NCBI GenBank assembly: GCA_026770025.1
Contig: JAMXDE010000023.1
Span: 496,001-560,000 of the forward strand
Reading direction: 5' to 3'
From: Craspedostauros australis
Taxonomy: Eukaryota > Bacillariophyta > Bacillariophyceae > Mastogloiales > Achnanthaceae
DNA length: 64,000 nt
The notes under the pieces are model-generated. The model was given only the letters and a program-made list of their open reading frames with translations. It ran no database searches and was not told the DNA's origin. A program made the position numbers and the translations under genes. Positions 10,056 through 20,518 of this stretch are shown piece after piece (position 1 is the first letter of the stretch; the number at the start of each line of letters is the position of its first letter).

Positions 10056-13000
10056 ATGGCATCCTCCGGCAAGGCTGCCAAGGGCAAAGGCAGGGGCAAG
10101 GGCAGCGGCAGCAATGACCCCAAGGATCAGAAGCAGCAGCAGCAACCAGGCAAAGCAAAGGAGGTCGAAGAGCCCAAACGCAGCCTCTGGACGTCCACCA
10201 TCTTCGGGCAGATCGTCTCCGGTCTCTACATCGTCGCTGCGCTGCAGGCCTTCATGTGGTGCCTCCAGGAGGCCTTCAGCATCCGCATGTACGCCATCAA
10301 CGAGTACGGCAGGATCATCCACGAATTCGACCCCTACTTCAACTACCGCGCCGCCGAGTACCTGTGGCAGCACGGCACGATGAAGTTCTTCCAATGGTTC
10401 GACTACCAGTCCTGGTACCCCCTCGGCCGTCCTGTGGGCACCACCATCTACCCTGGCATGCAGTTCACCAGCATGTGGATCAAGATGTTCCTCCTGCCGG
10501 ATTGGTCCATCAACGACATCTGCTGCTTCGTCCCTGCGTGGTTCGGCTCGCTCGCCACCTTCGCAACGGCCCTGCTCTGCTACGTCTGTGTGCAATCCAT
10601 CGCGTCCACCGACCCCAAGCGACGCTCCGTGCTGCAGGACATCCCCGTGGTCAGCTACGTCACCGACAAGGCCCTCATCCCGACCCTGCAATTCGTCCAG
10701 AAGCAGATCAAGGCGACGTTGGGCACCACTCTGGGCCTGACGCCGTTCCACAAGAACCCGCCGGCGTTGGAATCCGCGGTCTTCACCGCCTTCTTCATGG
10801 CCATCGTGCCGGCCCACCTCACGCGATCCATCGGAGGCGGGTATGACAACGAGAGCGTTGCCACCACAGCCATGCAGCTCACGTTCCTGTCCTGGACGGC
10901 CGCGTTGTGGGTCCCTGAGGGCCTGCCCACCATCATCGTGTCCGCCATGGCTGGCGTGGCCTACTTCTACATGGTCGCCTCGTGGGGTGGCTACATCTTC
11001 GTCATCAACCTCGTCGGCCTCCACGCCGCCTTCCTCGTCTTCTTCCGAAAGACACAGTCGTGGAACAAGATCTACACCTGCTACAGCATCTTCTACGCCA
11101 TTGGCACCATCCTGGCAATGCAGCTCCCGGTCGTCAACTGGCAGCCGGTCAAGTCCCTGGAGCAGCTGGGGCCATTCTTCGTCTTTGCCGGCATCCAGGT
11201 CCTGCAGCTCCTCTTCACGCTGGAGAAGCGCCGACCGGAGCCCAAGAGCTGGGCGGATCGCTGGAATTTCCGCCTCGCCGTCCTCGTCGGCTGCGCCGTG
11301 GCGGCATCGCCCATCGTCTTCTACCTCTACTCGACCGGATTCTTTGGACCGCTCTCCTCGCGCGTCCGTGGCCTCTTCGTGAAGCACACCAAGACAGGCA
11401 ACCCCTTGGTGGACAGCGTCGCCGAGCATCAGGCCGCGTCGCCGGAGGCCTACTACCAGTACCTCAACATCGTCCGAACCTTGGCTCCGTACGGATTCGC
11501 CATCGTGGCCTTCATCGGTTGCACTCCCTCCAGCTCCTTCCTGATCCTGTACGGATTGACCACGTACTACTTCTCCAACAAGATGAACCGACTGGTCCTC
11601 TTGACGGGACCAATCGCCAGTATTTGCGCAGGCATCGCATGCGGTTTCGTCTGGTCATGGATGGCAAGCTCTATCTTCGGTGATGACGACCGCCCCTCCA
11701 TCCACCATCTCCTGAGCGAGAATTCTGGCGACGAAGCGGACAGCGCTGATCCATCGAAGAAGAAGGGCAGCAAGTCGGACAAAGCGCGTGGTGATTCCAA
11801 AACCGGAGGCGCAGCATCGGAAGAAAACGACGCAGACTCGGAGAAGCCAAAGGCCACAATCGATTGGGGTGATCCAATTTGGAGCCGCATCATCCGGTTG
11901 GTGATCGCTGCCTTCTTGCTGATGAATGCCTACCCCGTGGCTCAAGAGTTCCACAAAATCTGCCACAAGATGGCAACCCAGCTCAGCCACCCGACGATCA
12001 TCGTCAAGGGCCGCAACTCCAGGACAGGCGAGGACGTCATCGTGGACGACTATCGCGAGGCTTACCTGTGGCTCAATAGGAACACGCCAGAGGACGCCCG
12101 CGTCATGGCATGGTGGGATTACGGATACCAAATCACCGGCATCGCCAACCGCACCACCATTGCCGATGGTAACACCTGGAACCACGAACACATCGCGCTG
12201 CTTGGACGTGCACTGACCAGCTCCGAAAAGGAAGGTCACCGCATCGCCCGCCACATGGCCGATTACGTCCTCGTCTGGGCGGGCGGCGGCGGTGATGACT
12301 TGGCGAAGAGCCCGCATTTGCGACGCATCGCCAACTCCGTCTACCACGGTCTCTGCCACGAACCAACCTGCCGCGGTTTCGGTTTCATCGCGCGTGGACA
12401 ACCAAGCCCACCTTTGCGCCAGTCTCTGCTGTATACCTTGCACAGCCATGGAATCGCACCCAACGTGAAAGCTGACCCACAACGCTTCCGCGAGGTGTTC
12501 CGCTCCAAGTACGGCAAGGTCCGCATCTTCAAGGTGCTCAAGGTCTCGCAAGAATCCAAGCAGTGGGTGCTGGACAATCGCAAGTGCGACGCGCCCGGAT
12601 CGTGGTACTGTCCAGGCCAGTACCCACCAGCGCTGCAGAAAGTTCTGAACCAGAAGCGTGACTTCGTGCAGTTGGAGGACTTTAACAAGGGAACCGCTGG
12701 CGGTGACTCCGAGTACCAGCAGCAGTACTTCGAGAACTTGAACAAGCCCAAGAAGTCTCGACAGTCACAGGATAACTCGCGCAAGGCCGAGGCCAAGAAG
12801 AAGGTCGAGCGCACCCTCGTGGATGGCAAGGAGCACATGAAGATCGACGTGCCGCGATTCGCGAATGAACAAAAGATCGAGGAGCTCAACGCCAAGTGGG
12901 AGAACTCGGAGATGACCAGCGCCATGTTCCAGATGATCTCCAACGGCCAAGTGGAGCAATTCGCCCAGACAATCCTGTCGTATCCTGAAACCGCGCACAT

Positions 13001-13151
13001 CCGCGCTGAGGACGGACGTGGCCCGATGTGGTGGGCACACGAATTCAACCGCCCTGTCATGGTTCAGATCCTGGAAGCCGCCGGTGTTACGGCGACGAGG
13101 AAAGACAAGGATGGGATCACGCCCACGGACGTCTCCAATATCAAGAAATGA
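10056..13151 (+). CDS. STT3: Oligosaccharyltransferase catalytic subunit STT3
   Basis: Catalytic subunit of the ER oligosaccharyltransferase, which transfers the lipid-linked glycan to Asn in N-X-S/T sequons. 1031 residues without introns. A basic, Gly/Lys-rich cytosolic N-terminus (about 50 residues) leads into the multi-spanning membrane region. The first luminal loop shows EFDPYFNYRA (about residues 89-98), which carries the metal- and substrate-binding Asp. The signature WWDYGYQ is at about 685-691 in the luminal domain, followed by the family's DGNTWN. A hydrophilic, Ser/Lys-rich insert lies before the last membrane segment. The final ~110 residues go beyond the usual STT3 end (family commonly 700-850) and look ankyrin-like. 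ATG in good context (CAACCATGG). Converges with TIM17. Confidence 0.97.
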   Translation: MASSGKAAKGKGRGKGSGSNDPKDQKQQQQPGKAKEVEEPKRSLWTSTIFGQIVSGLYIVAALQAFMWCLQEAFSIRMYAINEYGRIIHEFDPYFNYRAAEYLWQHGTMKFFQWFDYQSWYPLGRPVGTTIYPGMQFTSMWIKMFLLPDWSINDICCFVPAWFGSLATFATALLCYVCVQSIASTDPKRRSVLQDIPVVSYVTDKALIPTLQFVQKQIKATLGTTLGLTPFHKNPPALESAVFTAFFMAIVPAHLTRSIGGGYDNESVATTAMQLTFLSWTAALWVPEGLPTIIVSAMAGVAYFYMVASWGGYIFVINLVGLHAAFLVFFRKTQSWNKIYTCYSIFYAIGTILAMQLPVVNWQPVKSLEQLGPFFVFAGIQVLQLLFTLEKRRPEPKSWADRWNFRLAVLVGCAVAASPIVFYLYSTGFFGPLSSRVRGLFVKHTKTGNPLVDSVAEHQAASPEAYYQYLNIVRTLAPYGFAIVAFIGCTPSSSFLILYGLTTYYFSNKMNRLVLLTGPIASICAGIACGFVWSWMASSIFGDDDRPSIHHLLSENSGDEADSADPSKKKGSKSDKARGDSKTGGAASEENDADSEKPKATIDWGDPIWSRIIRLVIAAFLLMNAYPVAQEFHKICHKMATQLSHPTIIVKGRNSRTGEDVIVDDYREAYLWLNRNTPEDARVMAWWDYGYQITGIANRTTIADGNTWNHEHIALLGRALTSSEKEGHRIARHMADYVLVWAGGGGDDLAKSPHLRRIANSVYHGLCHEPTCRGFGFIARGQPSPPLRQSLLYTLHSHGIAPNVKADPQRFREVFRSKYGKVRIFKVLKVSQESKQWVLDNRKCDAPGSWYCPGQYPPALQKVLNQKRDFVQLEDFNKGTAGGDSEYQQQYFENLNKPKKSRQSQDNSRKAEAKKKVERTLVDGKEHMKIDVPRFANEQKIEELNAKWENSEMTSAMFQMISNGQVEQFAQTILSYPETAHIRAEDGRGPMWWAHEFNRPVMVQILEAAGVTATRKDKDGITPTDVSNIKK

Positions 13152-13350
13152 ACAAACAAAAATAAATAAACAAACAAAATGGTCGATAACCTCGAATGTT
13201 TATGGTACATGCGCATTCGTACAGGATGGATTACTCTGTTCGCAGAGAATATAATGGAGTGCTCGGCTATATTGCATCTACTGCCGTCCTCTCTCCGCAG
13301 ACAATTTGAAGCTGTACCTATGGAGGGCCACAACGAGGACAGGCACAGCA

Positions 13351-14067
13351 CTAGCTTGATCCAAACGGCCACCATGATGATCCCGTTTGTTGTTGCTGTT
13401 GCTGCGAAGTGCTTGATGATGATCCTTCCGTGGAGAATGTGGTCTCAGTCGCATACGGATCGAATCCACCCGGCGACGACGGCGTTTGTGGAGCTGAAGT
13501 GGAAGGCGGTGGCGAGGATGGTGCACTGGGTGGCGGCAACCCTGGCGCACGAGCACTGCCCGCAGACGAAGGAAAGAGACCACCCGCCGTCGGAGGCGCG
13601 GTCGGATCCATCTGCTGCGCCGCCAGCATGTCATCTGCCGACGGCGGTGCCATCATGCGCGTCATCATGATGCCCATGCCTTCGATCAATGCCAGCAGCA
13701 CTCCTCCCACCAAGGCTGCGCTCGCCATCGCACGTGGACCCGCACGGCCTGCAAGAACACCGCCCGTCGCGGCGCCGCTGACGATGGAGTTCCACGGATC
13801 CTCCTTCTGCCGGATCGCTGTCAACGAGCAATCGCAGCACGCGAAGAGGCCGCCCCATATCGCGAACTGTCCACCCAGCACCGGCGCTCTGGCTTGCACG
13901 GCGCTGAAGGAACCGTTCAGCCGCGCGCCGCTCGGAGCCAAGCGGGCTCCCTTGATGGCGTGCCAGATGCCGCCGCCGATGTTGCCCATGCAGAACGCGC
14001 CACCCACGTCATCCACGATGCGCCATGGGCATGGCTCTCTATCTGCCAGTCCGGATTGTCGTGGCAT
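13351..14067 (-). CDS. TIM17: Mitochondrial inner-membrane translocase TIM17
   Basis: Core subunit of the TIM23 presequence translocase of the mitochondrial inner membrane. 238 residues from the ATG at 14067. The frame is open further upstream into transposon sequence, but the family N-terminus ([16 protein letters not shown]) begins just after this Met, which fixes the start. The four-helix TIM17/22/23 core is clear, with [10 protein letters not shown], the [16 protein letters not shown] helix and [12 protein letters not shown]. The core ends near residue 145. A Pro/Ser/Gln-rich tail of about 90 residues follows and is longer than in animals or yeast. The left end of a transposon lies only 160 bp upstream, so the promoter region is partly transposon-derived or disrupted. 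Confidence 0.94.
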   Translation of the reverse strand: MPRQSGLADREPCPWRIVDDVGGAFCMGNIGGGIWHAIKGARLAPSGARLNGSFSAVQARAPVLGGQFAIWGGLFACCDCSLTAIRQKEDPWNSIVSGAATGGVLAGRAGPRAMASAALVGGVLLALIEGMGIMMTRMMAPPSADDMLAAQQMDPTAPPTAGGLFPSSAGSARAPGLPPPSAPSSPPPSTSAPQTPSSPGGFDPYATETTFSTEGSSSSTSQQQQQQTGSSWWPFGSS

Positions 14068-14226
14068 TCTCTCGTCACGCCTCTGGTCTGCTCTGCTCTG
14101 CTGCGATCTGTGCCTGGGAGGACTGAGGTGTTGGTGGAATTCGTTGAGGTGGAATTGGAAATGAATGTCATGTGGCACTGGTGGTCGTGCATGCATGGTT
14201 GTGGATTGCACCTCGGGGGAGAATAG

Positions 14227-14380
14227 GAGCCCGATCAGTGAGTCGACCTGCACTCCGTTATTGGCGTCTATAAACTTTATCTTGGATATCCCAACCAAGC
14301 ACATATTCGTAATCCTTGCAGGTCTAATACAAATAATTAACCGATGGATTTTTTAGTTAGATCCTATTTTAAGTTTTATG
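14227..14380 (+). repeat. Left terminal inverted repeat of the transposon
   Basis: Matches the reverse complement of 20352-20518 and of 20519-20685 over about 154 bp with roughly 14 differences. The outer 39 bases are identical. It begins 160 bp upstream of the TIM17 start codon. Confidence 0.9.
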
Positions 14381-14575
14381 CATATTCAAAGGTTTTGGGA
14401 AGTCGTATGGGTCGATCCCCGTAAAATTCCTAGTTGTTTCGCAGAAAGTTCGATTATGTTCTCATGCATTTATCGTATGTCACCCAGTCATGGAATAGGC
14501 GCCGGGATTGTCGTTCGTTTGGTACGCGTTAAATACACGTTAGCATCTGCGACATGATCTCGCATTTTGCTCGTC

Positions 14576-14822
14576 ACAACACACATGACACAAAACACAT
14601 CACACAAAACACAAAACACATCACACAAAACACATCACACATCCAACATCATCGTCATCCGCTCACAACTTCGGAAATCATCGCCACTCTTTCGCTCCAT
14701 TTCACAACTTTCCTCGCCAATGCCATGCGCACTCGCTGTTGTGTTCCATGCTTGTGCTCGCTCTAGTAGTGTAGTAGTAGTAGTAGTTGTTGGTGTTGGT
14801 GTTGGTGTTGGTGTTGTTGTCA
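14576..14822. repeat. Simple repeats inside the transposon 5' region
   Basis: An ACACAAAACACATC-type imperfect tandem repeat at about 14576-14645 and a TAG/GTT-type tract (TAGTAGTAG then GTTGGT units) at about 14763-14822. They lie between the left terminal repeat and the transposase start. Confidence 0.7.
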
Positions 14823-14885
14823 ACAAATGGTCGACCTTGCATTGTATGCTCTCCGTCGTCACTTCGTCTCATACCAGTGCAGTTC

Positions 14886-17800
14886 ATGACATCCAACCAA
14901 GTATCAACTATACCCTACACCAACAACTACAACATGCCTCTCTCCACCACCGCCAAGGCCAAGGATGCCAATCCCTCCCCCTGTAAGAAACCGCGTTCTA
15001 CTTACCCTGTATCTGCTCCTCCTGTTGACTCCAAGGGAAACTTGCTCCCTACCGCGGAGCAACTGTTGCCTGACAAGCCGTCCGCTGCGTTGAGGAAGCC
15101 AACCACCATCACGCGAGTGATCGATGTGAAGCCGATGCATGCAGCAGATGGCGGCCTCGTCCCGAACAGTACGCATGTGCATGCTCGCGAGCTGCACGTG
15201 TTCGTACACATCCTCGATGACAACGGAGGTGTCTACGACAACTCCAACGTCAGGGTGCGCTCGGAAGGACGAGGTGTCGGGGATGGCACGTTGGTGAGCG
15301 TTATCGTGAACGCGCCACCCCCTACTGTGCCTGATGTTGCTCCGCCTGTCGAGCCTACCCCGCCAGCGAGGCTTCCCCGGCGCTGCAATACTGCTGTTGC
15401 TGGTGGCTATGCAGATGCCTCTGGCGATAGCGACAGCACATACAACGACAACGGCAAGAAGGAACGAGCGCGTGCCAGCAGGAACAGGAGAGGAGGTCAG
15501 TTCGGGTATGATCTGGAAGAGGCGGGAAACTGGAGGCGGCCTGCTGTGATTCGTGTGATGGAGGAGCTCACGGATCACTTCGATGTCAACACGTTTACTT
15601 CCATGCCTCCCAAGGGATTTGTGCTTGGCTGCAATTGCGACAGGCACACATGGTGGAATGTAACACGTGTGTGGGTCAACGTGGCTTCCGCGCTCTGGGG
15701 TGTGTTGCTCCCTCAGGAGGCTCTGCCAACTCGCCAGATGCAACAGGTGGTGGAGTTTGTTCGTGCTTGCGTGGACCTGCCACCGCCTAGCCTGGGTCCA
15801 AATCTATACACCCTATGTGTGAGGGGAGAAAAGACACTGGCCAACGCTGCTAGAGCTGTGCTCGCTACATCTACGTCATTCACTAATAGCTCTGCAATTC
15901 TGTCTCGTCACATGGACAGTTTGCTGGAGGAACAACGTATTCGTGTCGAGCCCGGACGCGCTACAATGACCCGCAGTCAACTAACAACCTTGCGCCACGC
16001 CTTTGACATGTTCAGCTGTGGCAGACTCATCCCACCACGAGTTCTCCAATACCGTGTGCGTGCTTGCAACCTGTCTGGCGTAGTGTCCTTCCTCATGACA
16101 ACAACAACATATAAGGCAGGGTTGAGTCACACAGTACAGTATGGCGGTGTCAATTTTGAAAATGTTCCGGTGTTCGATCGTGGAAGCACCACCATCCGAG
16201 ACTTATTCGGCATGTACTTGTCCACTACCAACAAGCCAGTGGGAAGGCCCGCCTTCACCACCATTACTAACCTACTCACACGCAAAAGCAAGATCAAGAC
16301 GGGCCTTTCTTCCTTCGAGAGTTACTTCTGGATGGCCACGGAGAAACTCAAACAGGCAATTTCGCGCCTAGTAGACCTGCTGAAGGCTAAGTATGAAGCA
16401 GACAAGGAGGAACAAAACAATGCCAATGACGAGAGCGACAGCGACAGCGACAACGACGAGCCAGATGACGTCATCTCTCCACATGTGCGCACAGCCGATT
16501 CTCTCTTGCATGCACTCGAACTGCTTGTTGTGTTCCTCAAATGGGAGTTCACCGCCTCCCACATGCAGCTTGAGTGTGACGATCCAATGCACTCGGCCGC
16601 GTTCGCTCTCACCACCAAAAAGGAGAAGAAGAAGGCAACATCCACACCAACCAACCAACGCAAACCACGCACCAACAAGCACAAACGCACGAAGAACACT
16701 CTCAAAAGCGACACGCCAACCATCACTATCAGCACAAAACTGAATAGTGCTAAGTATGTTACTCCCGTAGCCCCCACTATCTATAAATTTCACTTGTGTT
16801 CGGATCAGCAATCGCATCGCCTGTAGCTCAACGGTAGAGCACCAGTAATTCTAACTGAGGTTCCGGGTTCGAATCCCGGCATGGTACTTTGCTTTTGCTC
16901 ACCCCTTGTGATTTTTCGATAGTGCTCTAATAATCACAATTGACATTCCTCCCACCACCACAACCGAACAACCACGTAAAGTATGCAACCGTTGTGGCAC
17001 AGCAATGCGATTTGTGAATGATCGTTTTGTCCCATTCGTCGAAATGCTTAAGGACAACGAACTCGCAGAACACAAGGACGAATTGCAATCAATGCTTGCG
17101 GCAGCGCCAGGATTCGCTGATGAAATCATTAATTACATGGCTCACAAAGTGCGTGCAAAAGTTCAATTCGGACAAATCGCCTTTTATCAATCGGAACTCA
17201 ACAACAAGCCTGAAAGAGCCTATGTGGTACTCGACCATAAGCAAAAAATTCTACCAACAGGCCAAGGCGAAGCCCAACAAGAATATTGGGGGAAGAAGGT
17301 GATGTCACTGCTTGGGGCAATGGTCATCACGTGTCGCAACGACATTTTTACTTATCGGTTCATCGACATTGTGGTCGATGGAAGACCGACGCAAGACACA
17401 CTTCAAGTTGGTGGACTGCTTGACATCGTGCAAAAAAAGGTCAAAGACATTCTCCCATCCGTGACTGAGATCATCCTACAGAGCGATAACGCGTGTTGCT
17501 TCGCCAGTCACGAGCACATTGCGCTCATCACATTGGTACTCAACAAGAACCTTGCGACACGAAAGGCGGCCAAAATCATCGCGTGGATCTACACAGAGGC
17601 CCAAACCGGTAAGAGCATGCTGGACACCCACTTCGCGTACATCACCCGTGTACTGCGAAAATACGTGCAAAGTGGACGTGACATCAAGACCCCGTTCCAA
17701 GTCTTCCTCGCGCTCCAAGCAGGTAACATCGCAGGTACGACAACGGTACTGGTCAACGCAGAGACCATCGAAGGCAACATCACCACGCTTCCTGGCGCAC

Positions 17801-18144
17801 CAAAACGACGATTCCGCGCGAACGGACAACAGGTACGTCAGACTCACGAGGTGAAGTATGACGATGACCAGGCGCGGTTGGTGGCTGCATCTGGCATCAC
17901 GGAAGACGTCGTGGTCAAGAGCGCTGAATGGGAAGGGTGGATCATCAACCAGCTGGGCGTTGCCGATGTTCACACACACAAGTCCGACAAGCTGCCGATA
18001 ACGTCCGAATCGTTCAGGAAGACGGACAAGACGCGAAAACTCGGGCGCACCGCGGCAGAGAGCAAGGCGCTGGTGTTCGACAAGGCCATCCAAGACGGAC
18101 AACAACACCTGCCATCCGATCACACCGCGAAGTTGCGCGACTAG
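14886..18144 (+). CDS. Putative DDE-like transposase, two blocks joined by a likely intron
   Basis: Block 1 (14886-16826) opens at the first ATG of its frame and has an N-terminal disordered part, then a helical region including FLKWEFTASHMQ near its end. Block 2 (frame open from 16911; first ATG 17005) begins with a CNRCG zinc-knuckle-like pair and continues into a catalytic-looking core with YWGKKVMSLLGA, QSDNACCF and YTEAQTGKSMLDTHF. These motifs look like the second acidic residue and the terminal helix of a DDE transposase. A GTATGT donor at 16754 and a TAG acceptor ending at 16922 would join the blocks in phase (about 1029 residues). After the TAG at 18142-18144 the same frame runs open to 18741 with transposase-like C-terminal sequence (DWYVQLHANPMRVK). 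The copy is therefore probably inactive, or the stop is read through. Confidence 0.7.
16817..16887 (+). tRNA. tRNA-like sequence, probably degenerate
   Basis: Good internal promoter boxes: A box TAGCTCAACGG and B box GGTTCGAATCC. D stem GCTC/GAGC and T stem CCGGG/CCCGG are perfect. The anticodon stem has four of five pairs. The acceptor stem pairs at only four of seven positions, and the base before the anticodon is A rather than the invariant T. Read in register the anticodon would be TTC (Glu), but I do not trust it. It lies between the two transposase blocks. Its T8-A9-G10 are the stop codon of block 1. It is a tRNA pseudogene or tRNA-derived module rather than a proven tRNA gene. Confidence 0.5.
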
Positions 18145-18741
18145 ACCGCAGAAACCGAACACCCACCACTCGCAGTCCAAGGCTGGGCCAGCAAAACTAC
18201 GCGCAAACCAGCGGATCTGCCAGACTACATCACGGACAAATTGAAGGACATCAGTGAAGCGTCCGCGAAGGATCCGAAAAACAGACCATCCGAACACGAA
18301 GCACACGAACAATTGATGGCGGACGAAAAAGCAAAAACTGACTGGTACGTGCAACTGCACGCAAATCCCATGCGCGTCAAAGCGTCGCTGTCTGCAGCGT
18401 ACAACGCCAAGCAACGCAAACAAAAGAAGGAGGCTGCCCTCATCAAGACAGACACCAACACAACAAGCAAAGCAACAGCAACAGCAACAGCACCTGCAAT
18501 CGTGGCGACCCACAATGCGCCAGCTGCAACAGAGGAGGAACGAAGAGAAGAAGAGTTGCAGAGAGAGGAAGAGGAATGGGAGAATCAGAGGTGGTGTGAT
18601 GCTCACACAATGAAGGTCCATGCAGAAAGTGAGGCTGTGTTGGGTGATGAGACGAAAATTTTGTCAGGGGTGTGCTTCGCCGCGATAACACGAGTTGTGG
18701 AGTTTTGTGGGTGCCTGGTCATGCTACTTAATCGAGTCTAG
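18145..18741 (+). pseudogene. Transposase C-terminal region beyond an in-frame stop
   Basis: In the same frame as the transposase block that ends at 18144, with no other stop until 18739-18741. The protein reads as a plausible continuation: a GWASKTTRKP stretch, an acidic helix, DWYVQL, then a Lys/Ala/Thr-rich and Glu/Arg-rich coiled tail. The first ATG is at 18241. One nonsense change in an otherwise open frame suggests recent inactivation of a plain DNA transposon. Confidence 0.55.
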
Positions 18742-18902
18742 AGTCCATCCAAAAAAACACATCAAAAATCTGCTTACCATGCTATATCTCAACAACACAT
18801 CACTTACAATTGAAGATAAACATTGTGTTCAGACGCCTGACTATCTGTTAATCAGAATATTGAAGTTTAATTGATATTGAAGCTGTTTTTATTTTCATGT
18901 TG

Positions 18903-18928
18903 ATCCACCACACAATTGTGTGGTGGAT
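18903..18928. repeat. 26-bp perfect palindrome
   Basis: Reads ATCCACCACACAA followed by its exact reverse complement, with no loop. It lies inside the transposon 160 bp after the open transposase frame ends. Confidence 0.9.
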
Positions 18929-19139
18929 TCAAAAAATTCTCGATCAAGCAATGTTGCCCTCCTCTCAGCACCCATGATCATCATCATCCTCCTGGTATTT
19001 TGATAAACTGCGCACCACAATGGCTTGGTATACTCCCCATCTATCCACTCCATAAAGCTGGGCCACAGATACCCACATGACATGGCCCAAAGTGTCCCTG
19101 CAGTGAAAAAGAACGTTGTCAAAAAACCGATTGCAATCC

Positions 19140-19173
19140 GGATGCGGTATGGATACGGATCCATACCGCATCC
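19140..19173. repeat. Hairpin: 15-bp inverted repeat with ACGG loop
   Basis: GGATGCGGTATGGAT (19140-19154) pairs exactly with 19159-19173. It lies in the unassigned part of the transposon. Confidence 0.9.
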
Positions 19174-20351
19174 TTACGATCCTTGCAGCCCATCCACATG
19201 GTCCTCGTGCATTCTCACACTCCCTGGCGACACGCTGAAGCATCCAGAATGGGCTGGGAATGTGTGCACCCAAAGATACAGCTCCATTTGGTGATGCCAT
19301 TGGTTTTTGGGGGGCACCCACCAACAACAACCATTCGTCGGATATGGTGGGGTGCCGCCTCTTGTAGGCCGTCTCCGCGGCGCAAACTTCGCGAGGTGAA
19401 TCTTCCATTGATTCCGCACGCATCTTGTATGGGTGGCTTGGCAATTGTGTGAGTTGGCGATGGTGCCCTGCACAGCCAAAGCCACATGATGGAAACCCCC
19501 ACAACACACCGCGAAAATTGTTTGCCCTCCACCTTTTCCTCCGCGCGGACGGCTTCCCAGTCCTCCCCGAGCCTGAAACTTCGTGGGCATCTTGGTTGTG
19601 GCCTCCGGAGCCATCCTGTCCATCCATAGGCGTTGGCGTGGGCTGTGGATGGAGTACACCGGCCATATGCAACGAGGAAATCTGGCGCGAAATTGTGACG
19701 TTTGATCTGGGGACTGCGATGGCCCCAAATCAAGCGCACTCGCGGCCCCCTCTCGTCCACCCACCAACGGTTGCATTGCGGTGACGGTGATGCGCTTGGA
19801 TTTGTCATTGGACTGCTGGTTGGTGCGGCGCATTGATTGCCGTTGGACGGCCATTGTGGCGTTTTTTGGTGTTTTGCCATTGTCATGTTGTTGGTTTTTG
19901 GAGTTTGGCACTCTCAACCAGTCGGACATACTGGGGGATAAGGTAATTGCAAACACCTAACCAAATGCACGAAAGAAGCATGACACAAAACACTTCCGGA
20001 GTACCAATGCAACTCGACCATTCCGTCACGACGAAACGTTGCTCATGCTGCTTCACATCGTGCTATGATTGGTGGTTCATGACGCAGCAGCCAGTCTGGT
20101 GACGTACATGACGGATCAGACAAGCACAGGGTAGAATGGATGCAAATGCGCACTCGCCGCTTCTCCCAAAACTCTACAACTAGTGCTATCGTGGACGGGG
20201 TGTTGGATGGTCTGATCGGAACACCTCAAAGAGAGACCAAACAATTCAAAATGGGAACAACGTCGCTGAAACGAAGAACAGCAAAGGGTTAAATTGGATC
20301 GATGTAGTCGTAGGCGAAAGGCTGAAACCCGAGAGAGATCGAAAATTGCGC

Positions 20352-20518
20352 ATATCCATCGGTCCGTAAAACTTAAAATAGGATCTAACTCAAAAATGTA
20401 ATGGTTAATTATTTGTATTAGACCTACAGGGATTACGAATATGTTCTTGGTTGGGATATCCAAGCTAAAATTTCTGGAGGCCAATAACGGAGTGCAGGTC
20501 GACTCACTGATCGGGCTC
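20352..20518 (-). repeat. Right terminal repeat, inner copy
   Basis: 167-bp unit, inverted relative to the left terminal repeat, and identical to the adjoining outer copy at every base I compared. Confidence 0.9.

Larger units (their letters stand above)
18745..20351. other. Transposon 3' region, unassigned
   Basis: Contains a 26-bp perfect palindrome (18903-18928) and a 15-bp stem with a 4-base loop (19140-19173). Between about 19215 and 19672 all three minus-strand frames are free of stops, the longest running 19956-19174 (260 codons). None of the three translations resembles a protein I can name, so no gene is called. It may be a decayed second insertion or structural DNA of the element. 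Confidence 0.5.

Noticed and set aside
10029-11429. 466-codon open frame on the minus strand
   Set aside because: It lies exactly opposite STT3 and is a codon-bias shadow; its sequence is Gly/Asp/Arg/Leu/Val-rich with no domain.
13351-14304. TIM17 starting at 14304
   Set aside because: The extra N-terminal codons read through the transposon end, and the family N-terminus starts just after the Met at 14067.
16817-16887. Functional tRNA-Glu(TTC) gene
   Set aside because: The acceptor stem has three mismatches and the invariant T before the anticodon is A, so only a tRNA-like call is made.
17476-18621. 381-codon minus frame starting with a hydrophobic Leu/Phe/Cys-rich stretch
   Set aside because: Opposite the transposase; the hydrophobic look comes from the reverse of acidic and Lys-rich codons.
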